A stretch of 47,356 bases of DNA from Candidatus Brockarchaeota archaeon (GTDB lineage: Archaea > Thermoproteota > EX4484-205 > JAAOZP01): contig JAFNIQ010000008.1 of the NCBI GenBank assembly GCA_017601395.1, positions 1 to 47,356 of the forward strand. The letters are read 5' to 3'. The position numbers and the translations under genes were made by a program. The notes beneath the pieces were generated by a model. It was not told the origin of the DNA, did no database searches, and was given only the letters and a program-made list of their open reading frames with translations. Below are positions 46,955 through 47,356 of the stretch, one piece after another. Within the stretch, counting starts at the first letter, position 1, and every line of letters starts with the position of its first letter.

Positions 46955-47076
46955 GCCGGCGTAGCTCAGCAGGTAGTTTAATAGCTCGTATGCCTAGAGC
47001 AGCGGGCTGTTAACCCGTTGGTCGGAAGTTCGAGACCAGTAAATATATAAAAATGGCGAAAATCTTCCCGCCGGCG
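46955..47076 (+). tRNA. tRNA-Asn(GTT) with two non-canonical introns: D-loop (46977..46997, 21 nt) and T-loop 59/60 (47035..47062, 28 nt)
   Basis: Joined sequence gccggcgtagctcagcaggtag|agcagcgggctgttaacccgttggtcggaagttcgag|tcttcccgccggcg folds as tRNA-Asn; T-loop intron has ttcg:cgaa helix with 3-nt bulges aga and aat. Confidence 0.88.
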
Positions 47077-47195
47077 CTTTCTTGTTTTCTACATCGAAAT
47101 AAACTGAGACGCCTATATAGGCTTCAATATCCTCCCCCTTCTTCACGCCCAAGTTAACATCTTCTGATCCAGGCCATTCCCCTCTCTTACTTCCT

Positions 47196-47356
47196 TCAGG
47201 ACCTGATCCTAATCAGGCCATAAATCACGCAGGGGATGAAGTAGAAAATCCATCCGAGGGTTAGGAGCTGGACTACGTAGGGTGGTTCAAGCGTTAAGAC
47301 AAAGTATAACGTGAACAGGAGCGTGGATACGAGGCTGAAAGCCATGGCTAGCAGCC
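47196..47356 (-). CDS. partial membrane protein (runs off window end)
   Basis: Reverse-strand open frame ...LLAMAFSLVSTLLFTLYFVLTLEPPYVVQLLTLGWIFYFIPCVIYGLIRIRS*. Confidence 0.55.
   Translation of the reverse strand, partial: LLAMAFSLVSTLLFTLYFVLTLEPPYVVQLLTLGWIFYFIPCVIYGLIRIRS

Noticed and set aside
1-47356. CRISPR arrays, transposases, integrases, rRNA genes
   Set aside because: No regularly spaced repeats, recognisable transposase/integrase motifs or rRNA sequence were seen.

Overview
47.4-kb window from an archaeal genome, probably TACK-group, judged from ESCRT-III/CdvB plus Vps4/CdvC genes, GatCA, pelota, an archaeal-type ATP DNA ligase and intron-rich tRNAs. The gene order is as follows. 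rpiA is followed by an ESCRT-III/CdvB gene, a convergent Vps4 (MIT-AAA) gene and a divergent second ESCRT-III gene. Next come gatC/gatA, a class-V aminotransferase, a GH36-like glycosidase, an AT-rich ABC-2 exporter, a B12-dependent ribonucleotide reductase with a cobalamin adenosyltransferase, a GCS2-like ligase, a DNA ligase and a GNAT. These are followed by an ABC-2/NEW3 operon divergent from a BlaI-like repressor and M48/M56 membrane peptidase, a glycosyltransferase pseudogene, HtrA, parvulin, GDT1/UPF0016, a CPBP protease, a DapA-family gene, a hexapeptide acyltransferase, MIP18/DUF59, pelota, flavodiiron protein, a RelE-type TA module and a large surface protein with a polyproline tail. 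Six tRNA genes are present; four carry a total of six introns, including non-canonical D-arm and T-loop introns with bulge-helix-bulge elements. The strongest candidate for an undescribed system is a BlaI/BlaR1-like circuit. Two 19-bp palindromic operators flank a palindromic TATA box shared by the divergent repressor/peptidase and NEW3/ABC operons, and a third copy sits over the predicted start of htrA. This suggests a protease-controlled envelope-stress regulon. Everything here was read by eye from sequence; no database searches were run.
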